This document shows positions 37,529-49,600 of a stretch of 64,000 nucleotides of DNA, in pieces. The DNA is from Aricia agestis. Its lineage: Eukaryota; Arthropoda; Insecta; Lepidoptera; Lycaenidae. The translations under genes were made by a program, and so were the position numbers. The stretch spans positions 34,515,001 to 34,579,000 of the forward strand of contig NC_056428.1 in the NCBI RefSeq assembly GCF_905147365.1. Direction: 5' to 3'. The notes under the pieces are model-generated. The model was not told where the DNA came from, did no database searches, and worked only from the letters and a program-made list of their open reading frames with translations. Positions within the stretch are counted from its first letter, which is position 1, and every line of letters starts with the position of its first letter.

Positions 37529-40146
37529 ATTTTTAGTTTTCGATTTGGTCTTTAGCCTAGTTACTACCCCTGCATCGCCGATTAAAGACCGATTCACACC
37601 GTAATGGCAGCGCAGCGGCGAGCATTTTCAGTGTCATAGGATTTTAAACATTATCTTCATTATTGTAATACATAGTCTCGCTTGAGGAATCGTGGCCGCG
37701 AGACTTTCCAAGTTACTAAAGAGTAAAGACCAAATCGGAAACTATAAAAAATATTTTCAAAAGCGACATCTGTATCATAACCTTTTCAGAACGTCTATCC
37801 AAGGGTTGCTAAAATTGTGAGTGCCTATTGAAGGAGGTTATTGAGCTGGAGTCAATCAAGATGGCGCTTTTAACAAATTCACACAATTTAAATAAAAGGT
37901 TTTGCAATAATTTAAGTAATAAAATACCTTATATAATACTTTTTGAATCACTTAACAACTAAGATTATATGGACTCTGTAAGACTAAAACCACATGCGTC
38001 GATTTTTATTTACAAATTTTATATCAGAAGATGTAAATCATGTAGTACAAATTACACTGTGTCAAGACACCGGTGTCCGATCCTTTAATGTCATGATGTA
38101 TGGCATATTTTATCGACAAATTGGCTCTCAAATTTTTTCTCTCTCTCTCACGGTTGTAAAGTAGGAGCTATTATAGTTTTTCAAGCTCTCATACTAATCT
38201 GACAATATCTGAAAATATCCTGGGAACATTAAAAAAACTCTCACTTGATAACATGTTATAAATTTCGTGGAACTAAACATAGAAAAACCAAAGTTAAAAG
38301 AAGAAATTGTGTACTTATTTCTTAATTATATTAATAACTAGCTTTTGCCCGCGGCTTCGCTCGCGTGGAATTCGAAAATCGTGTACAATACGAATATTCT
38401 TGCAAATCTCCTTTAGAAACATGATGTTTTTCCAAGACCAAAAGTAGCCTATGTTACTCTCCATCCTTTCAACTAAGTCGATGCCAAAAATTAAGTCAAT
38501 TGGTTGCTTCGTTAGGCTGCGAAGAAAGGACAAACAAACAAAATACACTTTCGCATTTATAATATTAGTATGGATAGCTGTTTCCCGCGACTTCGTAGGC
38601 GTTATTATTTTTGTACACCAGATGTTAAGTTGGAAGAAGACAAATATATTTGCGAAAACCGTATTCAAATCGGATCAGTAGTTTTCGTGTGATGCTGGAA
38701 CAAACATACAGACAGACAGACAAAAAACTAACCACAGTTTTGGCTTCTATAGCGATGTAGTAACAGCCCCCGCTTATTATTTTTTGGATATCTTTAATGT
38801 ACAGAATTGTCATTTCTACAGTTTTATTATATGTATAGAGGACTTTTTGTGAAAAATCTAGTGCTGGTTATTGTTTATTTTAAAAAGATATAGGAGGTTT
38901 TAATCTAAAATAAATTTCTGAATTTCTATGCTCTCAGTCAGATTAGAAGTTATAACGATTTGCTTATGAAATATTGGTCAGATTAATATGAGAGCCAGAA
39001 AAAAATTACAAAAGTTGGAGAAAAAAATTGACAACCAACTTGTCGATAAAATATGACTTATAGCCATACATCGTAACATTAAAAGCGTCGGAACACATTG
39101 TATATAAGTAAGTATAATAATAAAAAAAATAACTTAAGTATAATATTTGTACCATCATATTAGTTACAAATTGTATATGGACGGAGACTATAATATATAA
39201 GCTTTGTTCACAGAGACCACTTTAGTCGTGATATAACATTGAAAACATTAACAATCGATTTACACCAAATCTTACTCGTATAAAACCTACGAATAATAAA
39301 AACTAAGGAAGAGTAATTGTGTCAAAAAATTTGTCCACGAGTCTACAAAATGTGACCCCAATACATGCATACTTTATGCATGTATTCGGTACACAATTTT
39401 GTGTAAATATAGAAGTGACAATTAATGTCAAAAGCTTTATTTCGTAAATTTGAGTGCGAGTGTTTTGTTGCTATTGCCATATTTTAGTGTGAACCAAATT
39501 CAAAACGGTTCAAGTATGGGTGTTAAGTTTCCTTAGTTTTTATTATTCGTAGTATAAAACTATGCAAAAAGTCAGTGATAACAGTAGTGCAATAATAGAT
39601 TCACCAAAACAGTATTACCTCAATAGATAAGTATTTAATAATTTACTAAAACACTAACACTGCTTTCTCCAGTATGGATGTTATCAAATATCAAACAATG
39701 AAATTGATGTCCGCGAAACTGAGTACGTCAAACATGAAATGACTGAGTTTTGGAGTATTTCCCAATATAATTTTACTACCCAAGGTTGCCTCGAAACTGT
39801 ATTTAGCAGAATCGAGGTATCGAGTGTACCAAGAGTGAGAGCTCACGTGAGACACGACAGTCACAAAACAGATTAGGTATTGCAATCACTATATAGTATA
39901 AAACAAAGTCGCTTTTTTCCCTCATGTCTTTAATCTTTAAAACTACGCAACGGATTCTGATGCGGTTTTCTTTAATAGAGTGATTATAGAGGAAGGTTTA
40001 TAAGTATAACACTGTTATTATTGGGGTTTCTAATGTGATGTCGTAAATAATTACATTTGTTTCCGCAAACAATACGGCAATAATCCTTATTCAATTAAAT
40101 ACTTTAAATATACTATATACATTATTAATTTCATATAGATCTATAT
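37529..40146. other. Intergenic sequence with one family C copy
   Basis: 38338-38575 is a family C relative (CTAGCTTTTGCCCGCGGC to TTATAATATTAGTATGG), followed by a second Helitron-like piece to 38765. The open frames there (38315-38813) belong to these repeats. Otherwise nothing recognised. Confidence 0.4.
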
Positions 40147-40282
40147 GCTGCCGTCATAAGTAAAAAGGCCGCTAAGTTATATTCGCGATTTTCAGGTTTT
40201 AAGTCCACTGAACTAAGTTCACTGGTCTCAAAACCTGAAAATCGCGAATATCACTTAGCGGCCTTTTTTATTATGACGGCAG
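40147..40282. mobile_element. Foldback MITE, 136 bp
   Basis: Arms GCTGCCGTCATAAG, AAAAAGGCCGCTAAG and CGCGATTTTCAGGTTTT recur inverted. It ends exactly where the Helitron-like segment at 40283 begins. Confidence 0.8.
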
Positions 40283-42862
40283 TATGGCCCTTTACAGCAT
40301 AATATGATTTAAATGAATATTTTCGAAGATATTACAGATTTAAAAATGGGAAATAATACTTTGCGAATGATGATGAACATACTGTTTTAATAACATGAGC
40401 GGTATTAATTTGACTAAGCGAAAAATAAACTAAACTAACGACTAATATTGATTTATAATAAAATCCAGAACGAGCTTACAAATGTGGATTGCGATAAATC
40501 TATTTCAGATATTAAAATTCTATCCGAGCGACTGTATTACTAAGTGAGCGACTGGAAATACATAGCGGGCAACTTCAATATTAAATATAGATTAAATTTT
40601 TGTAAGTTAGGTTATTTATTACGAGCTACTAAAAAGTTCACTTTGAGCAAACTTTTGTGAGATGCTTTGTTAATGGTAATTGGTTGCTGATATTCTATTT
40701 GAGGCTGTATATTTTATATTGTGATACGTGTTTTAATGACAACTACATATTGTTAAATGCGTGCGAATTCGAATGGGGGCGGGGCGACGAATCGTTGCAG
40801 TCAGGTGAGTTGGGCTGCGGACCAATATGACTTTTTTGGGTTGGGTTAGGTTAGCCATCGTGGTTTATTTTATTGTGAACCACCCAGAAGTAGGAGCCCC
40901 GCGTAGTGGGGCTCCTACTCGAATATACGTCGAATCATAATTGAAGCCAGTTGTTTTTTTTGGTATAGGTCGCCATTAAAAATTTACCCATTTCTTTGAC
41001 GTTCTTTAAGGATTATAATTTGTGTAATTTATTAATGATTTACGTGTAAACGGTATTTATATAAACGGGGTAAACCCCCCCCCCCCCCCGCTCCCCCTCC
41101 TCCCCTGCCCCCCTAAATCGTTGGGCATGATTCTAAGCTTTTACCGTTATATAATTTAAAGTTAGAACAATACATATTTTGGGATCATCAAATCAAAGTA
41201 TGAAATTCTTTCTATCTCTGGTAGCTACCACTTTTTTCACATATAAAATTTTTGTTCCTCTTATCTAAATGAAGCTACTCACAAAAAATTTGCTTGATAG
41301 TAACAAAAAAAAATTGTTCTAGGGATCCCTGATTAAAAGTGTTTTATCAAATAGTTATTTCATATTCATTTTTGTTGCTTTAATGTGTGCTCATTATACT
41401 CTGCTCATTAGTGTATTTTTAACCCCCGACAAAAAAGAGGGGTATTATAGGTTTGACGTGTCTGTCTGTCTGTCTGTGGCATCGTAGCATCCAAACGCGT
41501 GGACCGATTTTGATCTAGTTTTTTTGTTTGAAAGCTGACTTAATTGAGAGTGTTCTTAGCTATAGTTCATCATCATCAGCCTGCTCCGTGCTGAAAAATC
41601 GCAGTTCATCTGGTTCGTGAAGGGCCGATTAGCAACTTGCAGTCGTTTAGTGGGCTTTATTGCATTCTAAGTCGTGACATTCATGAATATTTACATATTA
41701 ATGGAAAGTTGACCTGGTGCTGCAGCATCACCTGGTAATCAATAGAATACCCAACTCCTCACCAACTTAGAGTAATGGTTTCGTGTTTGGGCTCATTTTA
41801 ATTGCGACAACTAGCAAGACGTAGATGACCAATAAATGTTTGCATGCTGCTGCTGCAGCATCACCTGGGTTCTATAGGAGCCGAGCTCCATATGAACCCA
41901 AAGTGGAGGTTTTATGTTTGGACTCATATTGACGCGTGACGGCCTCATCCAAAGGGATTAGATGGTATATATTGGGATATAATATGATCCTGTTGATAGG
42001 AATTATTTTGCACTATAACCAACACAAGTTTAAAAAGCATGAAATAAAATTAAATTAAGAAATTTAAAAAACCCCCGCCAAACAACTTTAAAAAGTAATG
42101 AAATAATATATTTTACTGACTTTAACTTTAAATAATTCCTAAGTTTAAAGTGATATTTTAGTCCATAATTGTTGTCAAGGTGTGTCGAGGGACCGCTAAT
42201 GTAGATGTTTGATTTGACAAAACATTATAGTATCGAGACAATCAGTGACATGGCGATACAAAATGCAAAAGACACTGTTGGCGGTCCCCCGACACACCGT
42301 GACAACAATTATGGACTAAAATATCACTTTACACTTAGGAATTATTTAAACTTAAAGTCAGTAAAATATATTATTTCATTACTTTTTAAAGTTGTTTGGC
42401 GGGGGTTTTTTTAAATTTCTTAATTTAATTCAAAGTGGTTTTTGTATTGGAAACACTTCGTTTAAGATAAAATGCCGCTCAGTATAAAAAATAAATTTGC
42501 CAAATATCGAAAAAAATGCAGGACGTAACGTTGACACTCAAACAGATATTAGGTCGCTCAAAAATTATAAAGCTGCTCATTTTGTATTTTATGTAACTCA
42601 AATAAATAATTTCTATGTTGCTGTTCTGTTAATTTCTCGTCACTCGCTCTCAGTCGCTCAAATAGTAATTCTATAACCCAAATTTAGTAATTTTGACACT
42701 TAAACTGTAATTTACAGTCACTCGATTAAATACTACCCTTTAAAAATTGCGGGAAGTAGCTTTTGCGGCAGTACCGACGAATAGTAATGAATATAATAAA
42801 AAACTACTGAATCGATTTTAATAATTTCTTCAGTGAGTGACATAGCCGGGGCGGGCCGCTAG
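40283..42862 (+). mobile_element. Long Helitron-like element carrying insertions
   Basis: Left terminal piece 40283-40347 and right piece 42741-42862 (ending GCGGGCCGCTAG before T) are the two halves that are fused in the copy at 13-253. Between them lie unique sequence, a 29-bp-region hairpin (40891-40919, GTAGGAGCCCC...), a C15 run at 41077 and the 1.0-kb repeat 41421-42431. No Rep/helicase coding seen. Confidence 0.5.
41421..42431. mobile_element. 1.0-kb repeat with internal foldback, copy 1
   Basis: Starts AACCCCCGACAAAAAAGAGG. It contains two GCTGCAGCATCACCTGG phrases and closes with a large inverted pair (42056-42195 and 42282-42417), whose arms read AATTGTTGTCAAGGTGTGTC and the reverse. 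The sister at 61420-62423 is almost the same length. Confidence 0.75.
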
Positions 42863-42918
42863 TAAAAAATATTTGTTAGTGTGATGTGCATTTTAATATA
42901 CCGTCCCAATCTTTATCA

Positions 42919-43327
42919 CAAGCGACCGCGACCGACCAAAATTAAAATAAAATGCCACTTCATGTTGTAGGTTTCAATGTGCTCTATTGCCACTACAAAG
43001 CAGCAGCGGCATGTGTCGCTATACCAATGTCGATAGAAAAGAAAACCGATATAAAGTCTTTGTCCAATGAGTTTCTAAAATACTAGAGTAGCAATGTCTT
43101 ACAAAAGATTCTCAGAAATGCGTAACCACTTTTTTGTTCAAAAGACAATGTCAAGTCATATATTCGTTATGTCATTATGTATGTGAGATATGCCTGCAGG
43201 CATCTTCGAAGTGGCAACGCGTTGCTACCGTAAACTTCCAATCTAGTTACGTTAGTAACATAGAATATCATTGCCTTTGTCATAAAGTGGCATTTTATTT
43301 GAATTTTTGTCTGTCGCGGTCGCTTGC
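42919..43327. mobile_element. Foldback element next to the 3' end of IFT122
   Basis: Left end CAAGCGACCGCGACCGACC and right end CGCGGTCGCTTG are inverted, with AATAAAATGCCACTT/AAGTGGCATTTTATT inside. Related pieces flank the hAT-like MITE at 46400-46800. Confidence 0.7.
43294..43299 (-). terminator. Candidate poly(A) signal of IFT122
   Basis: AATAAA on the minus strand, about 170 bases past the IFT122 stop. A weaker ATTAAA sits at 43359-43364. The AATAAA lies inside the terminal inverted repeat of a foldback element (42919-43327), so the transposon may supply the gene's 3' end. Transcript ends are not visible here. Confidence 0.5.
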
Positions 43328-43467
43328 GGCTAACGTCGGAAAGTCATCTTCAATGTGTTTTAATACTGTCGTGTCTGTGAGCGAAAGCCCTAAGCAACGC
43401 AGCGTTTTGGCGTAATTTCATACAAAATTTCACAAAAAACATTACATCCCTGCCATAATTTGTATGT

Positions 43468-43614
43468 TTATCCCCACGAGTTACCATTGTTACTCCGTGG
43501 CGTCGACGAATTAGAGTTGTCCTCACCGTCGTCGACCGCTTCGTGCCGATGCCTGCAGAACGGACACTGGCCTTTCGTCACCATTTGAATCTCATAGTCC
43601 TCCATGTAGAATAG
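43468..43614 (-). CDS. IFT122: IFT122 terminal exon and stop codon
   Basis: Encodes LFYMEDYEIQMVTKGQCPFC, matching HSEDYELLVLQHGCCPYC; its CPFC completes the C-terminal metal site. It then has a short acidic, Ser/Asn-rich tail ending SWG and TAA at 43470-43468. Acceptor CTTACAG. Confidence 0.96.
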   Translation of the reverse strand, partial: LFYMEDYEIQMVTKGQCPFCRHRHEAVDDGEDNSNSSTPRSNNGNSWG

Positions 43615-46600
43615 CTGTAAGTAAAATGAGGTATGCGGCAGCTCCAACAGTTACCTACGACTCATTGCGAGTCTAATGGACACTGACTGAGTGCCCATTC
43701 ATGATGAAATGGACTCTAAATTCTAATGCATGTAATTATTTTTTGTTGTGCATTTTTATGTAATTTTCTATTTATAATATGGACTATACTTTGTCTGCAA
43801 TAAAAGATTTGAATTTGAATACATACTTATGTACTTTTATTTAGTTTTTACCTGGCATGTGCTGCAATCTTAATCAACTAAACTGCCTACTAGATTGTAA
43901 ACTCTGCAGCTTATGTTCAATTTTCATGACATGATCTACCTATATTCCCTGCTCGATAACTATTTTGTATGAATTGTAAGTACCGTTAAGTAATATACCA
44001 TTCTACTACACAAAATATTACAGCTATCTGCTCCAGAAAACAAAAACATTTGTATGTCAAAAATTAATAAAATATACCTACTTAATAACAATATAAATAA
44101 AAATACCAATGTCACTTACACTCTGGCAATTCTCGCAGACAGTAACTGGCAGCTCTGGCAACATGTTTCTATAGAAGGTTGGCGGTAGCGGCGGTCGATT
44201 GACCATGACGACGTTGGCTGGGCTCATCTGCAGCAGCGCGTTACGGCTGCATATCACTACGCCAGAGTCGTCGTCCTGAGGAATGACATTACTTTAAAAT
44301 CTCCTGGTATAAATATTTGTGTGAATTAAAAAGAACTTCGGGTAGAAAATCTACTTTTACTAAAATACTTTTCCTGATAAAGCTCTGGCAAAAACACTGT
44401 AGTGTATAAGAATGATTAGCAAACCGTTTATTCCTATATAATCTATGGGTATTTAAAATTTTATAGACAGTGTTTGTCAATATGTTTTTATGTTTTTCAA
44501 GTATGATGAAGAATATTTAGGACCTGTTCCACCACTTCCTGATAAAAGCCGGATAGGCTATCCACAATTTAACTTGACAGATAAAGTATGGAGAATCTGT
44601 CAAAAAAGTTGTGGATAGCCTATTCGGCACTTTATCAGGAAATGGTGAAAAGGCCCTTATAAATTTGGGACAATGTAAAGCTGAAGAACCTACGTAAAGG
44701 TGATCGCACATTCATCAGCACGCACGCGATAAACGCGCTACATTTTATAATTCGTTGTATGAAATGATGTGAAACCTTGCACATTTGTCCGCACCGTACG
44801 CGACGCATTTCTGTATGTGGTTCATTCGACGCGTATGGTTACGGTTCTGACAAATGTGCGATCAGCTTAAGAAGTCGGTATTTTGTATATCTGTCGCAGC
44901 CGACTGGTTTAAATAGCCGTTCAATCAAACAGCTAGCCCTTTGATTGAACAACGCCATTCAATCACACGTCTAGCTAAATTGAATATTTTAGTCTCTCAA
45001 AACCTACGAATAACAATAGTTTTTATTGTTCGGAGCGTTCAACACTACAGCTGATTCAAAAGCCGCCGTCTAATTGAAGTAGTTCAGCGCGCACCGCTGC
45101 GGCGCTAGGTGCGTTTTATTTAAAATATGGCGTCAACTAGCAGGTGTTTGTTGGTATTTGTGGTTGTTTTTCGGAAAGAAAGTAGTTAATAAAAGTTACA
45201 AGTGTTATTAAAGAGACAAAAATAGTAGAGGCACATACGAGTGAATCAAAATTTCAACAAATATTCGAGGAGAAATTACGGGATTATGAAATGGATAGAC
45301 GCAGCCCACCGGAAAGGGGGGTTCGGGGGGCACAGCCCCCCGTCAAAACAAAAACAAACACAATCCAGAAAGGCCAAAAGTTGGTTAGGTTAGGTTAGAA
45401 CTTAGACCACAACACAGAAAGAGCCGAGCGAGCGCAGTGAGCGTGCTGCGGCAGCAGCCGCCGACCGTTATCAAACAAAAGGGGGGATCCGGGGCGCAGC
45501 CCCTGCCAAAACAAAAACAAACACAATCCAGAAAGTCCAAAAGTAGGTTAGGTTAGAACTGTGACTGTGCTGCGGCAGCAGCCGGCGACCGCCACAAAAC
45601 ACGCCTCAGATTTTTTTTATTTTTACTTATTGCATTAAACTTTTGGTCACCCCTTAAGCTTAATCCAAGAATAATCTTTCAAAAAAATACAAAGTTTTCC
45701 TATTCTCCCAAATTACATATTAAGCTAATGGTCGCCCTAGTTAATTTGCCACTAAACCAGTTGGCTAAGCGTCGTCTAGCTGTAGTGTTGAACGTTGTAG
45801 TCAACAAGTCGGCTAAACGACGTATAGCCATGTGATTGAATGGCGTTGTTCAGTCAAAGGGCTAGCTGTTTGATTGAACAGCTATTTAAACCAGTCGGCT
45901 GCGACATATCTATGTCTTTACTGTGACCAATCTACTTAGGGAAAAATAACTAGCCTAACTTTAACCGACACTGATGGACTTTGGGGGCAAAACGACAGAT
46001 TTCTCTGTTAATCTGTCACTTTTTTTGTCACGATCAAAACGCTCAAAATAGGAGGCATTTTGAGAATTGTGATCGTTTTTAACATCCAATGGAACGCGGG
46101 GTAATAAGCCGTAAGTGTGCTGTACCTCTTCCACTCTATCCAGGAACGGATCAGCTGTGTCCACGTCGGGGTCTATCCTCAGTATATCAGCTCCCGCACT
46201 GGGCACATCCACTTCCGGTATCGGCATACGATTGATCAGCTCCACTGCCTCTTCGTAAGGTATACCCTCCGCTGGCTCGAATTGCACCAACGGAAGGACC
46301 TCTAAATAAATATATATTTCTTAAAATCAAAGATATTGAATCGTCCTTTTAGGAATCGTCTACTCATCACCTGAGGCTTGAATAAGAGGGGCTATGCCCA
46401 ATATAGGTTTCATTTTGCTCTACGCCACTACAAAACTATGTCGGTAGAGAATAAAAGCAGCATATTATATAGACTAGTTCAGGGGTTCCCAAACTGTACG
46501 TCGCGGTGCCCTAGTGCGCCGTAGAGATTAAACAGGGCGCCGTGAGTCAATCCTCCATTTTTTATTCGAAACCACAAATATTATGTAAATTTTAAAAGTT

Positions 46601-49600
46601 TATTTGCACGTAGAGAACTAAATATTTATTCCTATTTACCCGCATAACCTTGCCTAGATTTAATTCAACTGTATCTATTTCAAATAGGATAGGGTGCCGT
46701 GATAAATTATTAGGCTTGTTACTGCGCCGTGGGCTGAAAAAGTTTGGGAACTTGTGGCCTAGTTCATAAAGTGGCACTTTATTTGAATTTATTGATCGTA
46801 GTCGAGTGCGGCGAGGATCGAAAAGCCAATATTAGGAGTTGTATTTCTATTACCGTATGTGGCGAGGGAGTGCGCCAACATGTGTCGACACCTGGCGCAC
46901 TGGGTACTCAGCGGTGGCGTGTGGCGGCGACATCGCCAGCAGAGCGGCGTCACGTCGTCGTCGCCCGCGGTTCCGCCGCAACCACTCTTCAGTATTAGGA
47001 GTTCTACGCTCTCCTTTAAAAGTTTGAGATTTATAATAGCCAGGTAGATTATAACAGGATTGGTCAGCGAATATGAAGATAATCGGTGCGTGTGTATGTA
47101 TAATATCTATACTAACTAGCTAACCCGCGCGGCTTTTCCCGCATGATCATCATATAACTTTTTAATAATCAATATATTGTTGAAGAGAATAATTTTGAAA
47201 AAAAAGTGGCCACTTTTGGCGTTTACCATAAATTCTATTTACGCACCTGAAATTTTTGAGGTATTTGAAGTCCTAGAATCTTGTCTAGCATCTGTCGGGC
47301 TAACATATTCGCGTTGAACGCTTTCGCTTGTTTTGCCATGCACAAGTATAAACAACTGAACTATATGATTAAGGTCATCATGAATGTTTTAATCGAAACA
47401 AAAAAGTCGTCAGTTTCACAGGAGCCAAACATAATATTAGATATCGACAAAAATGGTTAATGAAATTATTAGAAAGATACTACAAAATATATCGACATTT
47501 ACAATATAGTCTTAGTACTTACATAGTAGTTGTATTAAGAGCGGGCTGCCAAATTTTGCTATGTTTTCTAATAAGTATTACGATCCCGGAAGACGATTGA
47601 TATAAATGAAATTGAAATTTATTTAATCATTGTATATTTATCTAATATTTGCCAAACGTAAAACACGATTCGTTTATTTTGCCTTGATAGTAATATTTTT
47701 CGAAATTATGATTTTTTCTGGGCTCTTTAACAAAATATATCTGTTGCACTTATTGAGTTACTATCATCAAATAACTTGCACTTCTACAATCACACACTTT
47801 ATAAAATAATGCCTAAAGGAAATATTAGTATCGTATTTAATTTTTAAGTAAGTAATCATCAAAAACAGTTTTGGGACTTACGACCTTTACTTTCGTGCTA
47901 TAATGCGGGAAACATTGTTACACGATATTGTTCACTATTAGCTGCAGCGCAAAGTTTGTACTTGAGAAATCGTGCCCGCGAGGATTGTTCCTAGCGGGCA
48001 CGATTCATGGAATCATTATATCACGATCTGGAGGATAGCGGGTAGTGTAGGCGGGGCTTTGATATTTTTGGCAGCAGGCTCTTAAAAAATGGACAAAATA
48101 TTTTAACAATATTATTTACTTCAAAACTTTAAAAAGGATACAACATAGACACTCCAGGGGGCGGTTCCTCAATAGACGCTAGCACGTACCGAGTTGCGTT
48201 CAACAATGCGTCCGGCTGTGCGAGCGAGAAGGGCTCGTGTACGCACTTGTGAATTGTGTCGTACGCGTGATAGATACGTGCTAGACGATCGTTGGTGCAG
48301 AATTGAGATAAGTTTGTGGTTTGTTCCCTGTAATAAAGGAACAATTGTAATAGATTAATTATGTATTTTACGACCTTTTGCAGTCGCGGTCCACATCAGT
48401 GATTTTATTTGTCACGTGACACGCGTTGGCTTGACATTGTTGCTATTGATTGCTAAAATCAATTTGACGCAATTTTCAAAAGATTGTATCTTAAGAACAT
48501 ATGAATTTAATAATATTAACATTATACAAAATACTAATTGGACCTATAAATAGCAAACAGCAACAAATTCAACGCCATTTCTTTAAAGTTTAAGTAGTAA
48601 AAACATCTGGCTCTGCCTATGGTTTTAAATACACTTTCAGATAAATACAGTTTAGGAGTGAGAAGTAACATAAAGTAATATGCTTACTTATTGCTTGTGC
48701 TCGCAGCCGACTCTAAATACTGCATGGCTAATAGATAGTGAAGATATCCGGCATCAGCAAATCTCTCTTCAGCTATAGCGTTATTGACCAACACGTAGAA
48801 CACCCGCATTGCGGTCGACGTCTCGCCAGCCATGTGATACGCTATAAATATTATTTAAATAGTTAATAATTTTGTTTTTACTTCAAATTAAATTTATTAC
48901 CATGATAGATATATTACCTATGGAAACTAGCCCCCCTATATATATAGATCACTTGGATCTTTAACCAGTGTTAAAGATCCAAGTGATCTAGAATATATAT
49001 AAAACTCAAAGGTCTGACTGACATGGTGATCTATCAACGCACAGCCCAAACGACTGGACCGATCGGGCTGAAATTTGGCATGCAGGTAGATATTATGACG
49101 TAGGCATCCGCTAAGAAAGGATTTTGATCAATTCCACCTCCAAGGGATTAAAATAGGGGATGAAAGTTTGTATATAATAATACTTCTTAACGCGAGCGAA
49201 GCCGCGGGCAAAAGCTCTTATTTAGATAAGTATACAAGTGATATTTGATGCCTCGAGCTTTGGTACGAACTGGTTAATAATAATCGCTCAACAAAACTTA
49301 CACTAGCTGTTTCTTTTAAATCAATGTACTTAAATTTATTCTGGTCAGGTACATAACACAATCGGTCTTATTACAAAAGATTTAAACACCCGTTGAACCT
49401 GTTGAACCCGAGAAAAATTCTGTACAAAATGGTCTCAAAACGACTGTTCAACAGATGTTTAATCTTTTGTGGTAAAACCGAATGATTTTAAGTAGAAATA
49501 GAGAACATACTAAGCACCATGACACTTAGCGATGCTTTGTTTTTTTGACATCCAACTTGACTATCGGAACTGGCGAATACATTTTGACTAGGGGCTCCGA

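Noticed and set aside
45961..46125. Extension of IFT122 exon 20 to a stop at 45961
   Set aside because: Splicing at GTACAG keeps frame with exons 21-22, which hold the conserved C-terminal cysteine motif.
46744..47047. Three overlapping plus-strand frames of 62 to 84 codons
   Set aside because: Antisense shadows of the GC-rich IFT122 exon 19.
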